Of a stretch of DNA of 6,383 nt, positions 4,516-6,383 are shown piece after piece (within the stretch, counting starts at the first letter, position 1; each line of letters starts with the position of its first letter). The DNA lies in assembly GCA_030425785.1 (NCBI GenBank), contig JAUHYJ010000220.1, forward strand, positions 1-6,383. Reading direction: 5' to 3'. The notes below the pieces were generated by a model. That model was not told the origin of the DNA and did no database searches. It saw only the letters and a program-made list of their open reading frames with translations. A program made the position numbers and the translations under genes. This DNA is from Acidimicrobiia bacterium. GTDB lineage: Bacteria > Actinomycetota > Acidimicrobiia > Acidimicrobiales > Ilumatobacteraceae.

Positions 4516-6293
4516 GCCGACAGCCACGCGTCGTACAGCGCCGCGTAGCGGCCGCCGGCAGCGATCAGGTCGTCGTGGTGGCCGTCCTCGACCAGACGGC
4601 CGTGGTCGAGCACCAGCACCCGGTCAGCCCGGGCCGCGGTCGACAGGCGGTGGGCGATCGCGATCGTGGTCCGCCCGGACGCCAGGTGGGCGAGCGCCCG
4701 TGAGGTGCGCACCTCGGTGAGCGCGTCGACCGACGATGTCGCCTCGTCGAGGATCAGCACGTCGGGGTCCGCGACCCCGGCGCGCAGCAGGGCGACGAGC
4801 TGGCGTTCGCCGGCCGAGAGCGAGTCGCCGCGCTCGCCGACGCGGGTGTCGAGCCCATCGGGCAACGAGTCGATCCAGTCGCGGATGTCGAGCTCGTCGA
4901 CGAGCCGCTCGATCCGCGCCCGGTCGACGCCCGGCCGGGCGAAGGCGACGTTCGCGGCGATCGTGTCGTCGAACAGGAACGGTTCCTGCGCCACGACGAC
5001 GAGCCGCGAGCGCAGGTCGCCGTCGTCGACATGGCTGAGCGACACACCGCCCAGGCGGACGTCGCCCGCGATCGGGTCGGCCATGCGAGCGATCAGTCGG
5101 CCGAGCGTCGTCTTGCCCGACCCGGTCGAGCCGACCATCGCCACCTGCTGCCCCGCGGGGATGTGGGCCGTGATGTGCTCGAGCACGATGTCGTCGACGC
5201 CCGTGCGGACACCGCGCGATCGGTAGGCGAAGGTCACGTCGTCGATGTCGAGGTCGAGGCGTCCCGGCGGCAGCGGACGCGGGTGCTCGGGCGGCGCCGG
5301 CTCGACCGGGATGTCGAGCACCCCGAGCACCCGGCGCAGTCCGGCGACCGCGGTCTGGGTCTGGTCGAGCACCTCGGTGAGCTCGGCGATCGGTTCGAGG
5401 AACCGGTAGGTGAGGAAGACGAAGCCGACGAGTGCGCCGGCGGTGAGCCCGCCCTCCGGCCCGATCGCCACGCCGACGGCGACGATGGTGGCGATGGTGA
5501 CCACGGAGAAGACCTCGCCGAGCGGGCAGAGGAAGGCACCGATCACGCCACCGCGGATCTGGGCGTCGGAGCGCGCCTTCACCGCCGCCTGGTTGCGCTC
5601 CTCGAACATCGACCCCGCGCCGTAGGCCCGGATGGTCTCGGCGCCGGTGACCAGCTCCGACACCGATGCCAGCATGTCGCCGACCCGCCGACGCGCCCGC
5701 TCGTACGCGGCGACGAGATGGCGCTGCACGAACTGGAGGACGACGAACAGCGGGATCGCGACGGCGATCGCGATCAGCGCGAGCAGCCAGTTGTAGGCGA
5801 GCATCACGCCGGCGACGATCACCATCAGGGTGCCGTTGAGGAGCCACGCCAGGCCACCCCACCGGAAGAACTCGGCGAGGGTCTCGATGTCGCTCGTCAC
5901 CCGCGCGACGAGCGCGCCGCGCCGCTCCTCGTTGTGGTCGGCGAGGCTGATCCGGTGCACGTGCCCGATCAGGCGGGCGCGCAGGTCGTTCAGGGCCTGC
6001 TCGCTGCGCACGCCGAGCCGGACGATGGCCGTCCGCTGGCACACGGCGGCGACGATCTGCGCGATCAGGCCGATCAACGCGCACCAGGCCACGAACCCGA
6101 GGTCGACGCCGTCGGGGGTGTCGATGCCGCGGTCGATCGCCTGCTGGATCACGATCGGCACGATCACACGGCCGCCGGCGCCGGCGGCTGCGAGCAGCCA
6201 GGTGAGCCCGAGGCCCTGGCGCAGGACCGGAGCCTCCTCGAGGCCGCGTCCGATGGTGCTGGTGGCGGAGAACCGCCCGATCGGTTCGGTCAC
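4500..6293 (-). CDS. ABC transporter, fused membrane and ATPase domains (MsbA/exporter-type half-transporter)
   Basis: This 597-residue protein has an N-terminal six-helix exporter membrane domain (hydrophobic stretches near 29-52, 66-86, 146-166, 168-188, 248-278 and 284-298) and a C-terminal ATPase. The ATPase is complete: Walker A GSTGSGKT (388-395), Q-loop Gln436 (VAQEPF), signature LSAGERQ (492-498), Walker B VLILDE (512-517) with catalytic Glu517, D-loop SSVD (520-523) and H-loop His548 (AIAHRLS). It should act as a homodimer or pair with a second half-transporter, exporting a lipid, drug or peptide across the inner membrane; the substrate cannot be inferred. The GTG at 6293 is chosen over the GTG at 6311 because GGAGG (6304-6300) sits 6 bases before it. 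The last residues (SATTTT) lie in the tandem repeat. A long palindrome lies upstream. Length is normal for the family. Confidence 0.5.
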   Translation of the reverse strand: MTEPIGRFSATSTIGRGLEEAPVLRQGLGLTWLLAAAGAGGRVIVPIVIQQAIDRGIDTPDGVDLGFVAWCALIGLIAQIVAAVCQRTAIVRLGVRSEQALNDLRARLIGHVHRISLADHNEERRGALVARVTSDIETLAEFFRWGGLAWLLNGTLMVIVAGVMLAYNWLLALIAIAVAIPLFVVLQFVQRHLVAAYERARRRVGDMLASVSELVTGAETIRAYGAGSMFEERNQAAVKARSDAQIRGGVIGAFLCPLGEVFSVVTIATIVAVGVAIGPEGGLTAGALVGFVFLTYRFLEPIAELTEVLDQTQTAVAGLRRVLGVLDIPVEPAPPEHPRPLPPGRLDLDIDDVTFAYRSRGVRTGVDDIVLEHITAHIPAGQQVAMVGSTGSGKTTLGRLIARMADPIAGDVRLGGVSLSHVDDGDLRSRLVVVAQEPFLFDDTIAANVAFARPGVDRARIERLVDELDIRDWIDSLPDGLDTRVGERGDSLSAGERQLVALLRAGVADPDVLILDEATSSVDALTEVRTSRALAHLASGRTTIAIAHRLSTAARADRVLVLDHGRLVEDGHHDDLIAAGGRYAALYDAWLSATTTT

Positions 6294-6299
6294 GACCCA

Positions 6300-6304
6300 C
6301 CTCC
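6300..6304 (-). promoter_or_regulatory. Shine-Dalgarno GGAGG of the ABC transporter gene
   Basis: On the minus strand GGAGG is followed by 6 bases and GTG at 6293. This decides the start against the in-frame GTG at 6311, which would place the GGAGG inside the coding region. The transporter is thus not leaderless and has a 5' leader or an upstream operon partner. Confidence 0.5.
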
Positions 6305-6327
6305 GACCCACACCGTCCCGTCCCTCA

Positions 6328-6383
6328 CCGCGTTCATGTCGCGCTGAGCGGTGATATCGCCGATGAGCGCGACATGGACGAGG
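6328..6383. repeat. Long imperfect palindrome upstream of the ABC transporter (possibly cut by the window end)
   Basis: Centred between 6355 and 6356, CATGTCGCGCT (6335-6345) pairs perfectly with AGCGCGACATG (6366-6376). Inner bases pair with three mismatches, two of them non-wobble. Outer bases (CGT against ACG after one mismatch, then CC against GG) continue to the last base of the window, giving 23 of 28 matched pairs. It lies 35 bp upstream of the transporter start. An operator for a transporter regulator is plausible; the element may extend further right. Confidence 0.5.

Noticed and set aside
4204..4703. Two short plus-strand frames running through the tandem repeat
   Set aside because: They read across the stop of the DUF192 gene and into antisense of the transporter. 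Their apparent internal repetition (for example SGRV) only reflects the DNA repeat.
4624..6300. 558-codon minus-strand frame overlapping the ABC transporter in another frame
   Set aside because: It is an Arg/Pro-rich frame-shifted shadow of the transporter with no motifs.
6294..6311. GTG at 6311 as the transporter start
   Set aside because: It adds six residues and would place the GGAGG Shine-Dalgarno inside the gene; the GTG at 6293 is 6 bases after that GGAGG.
5031..6347. 438-codon plus-strand open frame opposite the ABC transporter
   Set aside because: It is antisense to a transporter with every ATPase motif intact; the product is repetitive (Asp/Glu/His/Arg-rich) and has no recognisable domain.
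6363..6383. Possible plus-strand gene starting at the ATG at 6363 (or 6374)
   Set aside because: Only a few codons are visible and the ATGs lie within the palindrome arms, so a start cannot be supported from this window.
1..6383. Search for tRNA, rRNA, CRISPR, transposase, integrase or attachment-site signals
   Set aside because: None was seen by reading both strands; the repeats present are palindromes or the gene-end tandem repeat, without spacer-repeat structure or mobile-element genes.

Overview
This is a GC-rich, gene-dense bacterial window that looks actinobacterial. Third codon positions are nearly all G or C, starts include GTG, a close relative of the actinobacterial mycofactocin enzyme MftD is present, and several genes have a TANNNT -10 hexamer only 6-8 bases before the start codon, as in leaderless actinobacterial transcripts. 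A marine or soil Acidimicrobiia-type organism (Ilumatobacter-like) would fit, but that is an impression and not a demonstrated assignment. No tRNA, rRNA, CRISPR array, insertion sequence or phage gene is visible.

Layout: (1) 1-907, minus: a CoA-transferase/acetyl-CoA hydrolase family protein, cut by the left edge, in which the expected catalytic glutamate appears to be glycine. (2) 908-1020: a divergent promoter region filled by a very long near-perfect palindrome (50-bp core, about 70 bp extended). (3) 1021-2181, plus: an FMN-dependent MftD-type enzyme, followed after 67 bp by (4) a DUF302 protein at 2249-2641 with a strong Shine-Dalgarno; these two probably form an operon. (5) 2642-2726: a hairpin, then two tandem 11-bp GTTCATCC units that match the actinobacterial PhoP (PHO box) pattern, in front of (6) a PtpB-like protein tyrosine/phosphoinositide phosphatase at 2727-3488. 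(7) 3493-3663, minus: a 56-residue two-CxxC protein ending 4 bp from the phosphatase stop. (8) 3782-4342, plus: a DUF192 lipoprotein. (9) 4327-4515: three tandem copies of a 61-65-bp unit, each carrying the end of the DUF192 gene and the end of the convergent transporter gene. (10) 4500-6293, minus: a full-length ABC half-transporter (membrane domain plus ATPase). (11) 6328-6383: a second long imperfect palindrome upstream of the transporter, reaching the window end.

The genes do not form one obvious pathway. The coherent pieces are the mftD-DUF302 pair, which shares a palindromic control region with the CoA-transferase-like gene, and a phosphatase gene with a candidate phosphate-regulon box. 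The most distinctive observations are the operator-sized palindromes, the MftD homologue outside a recognisable mft gene order, the CoA-transferase lacking its catalytic residue, and the triplicated convergent gene junction.
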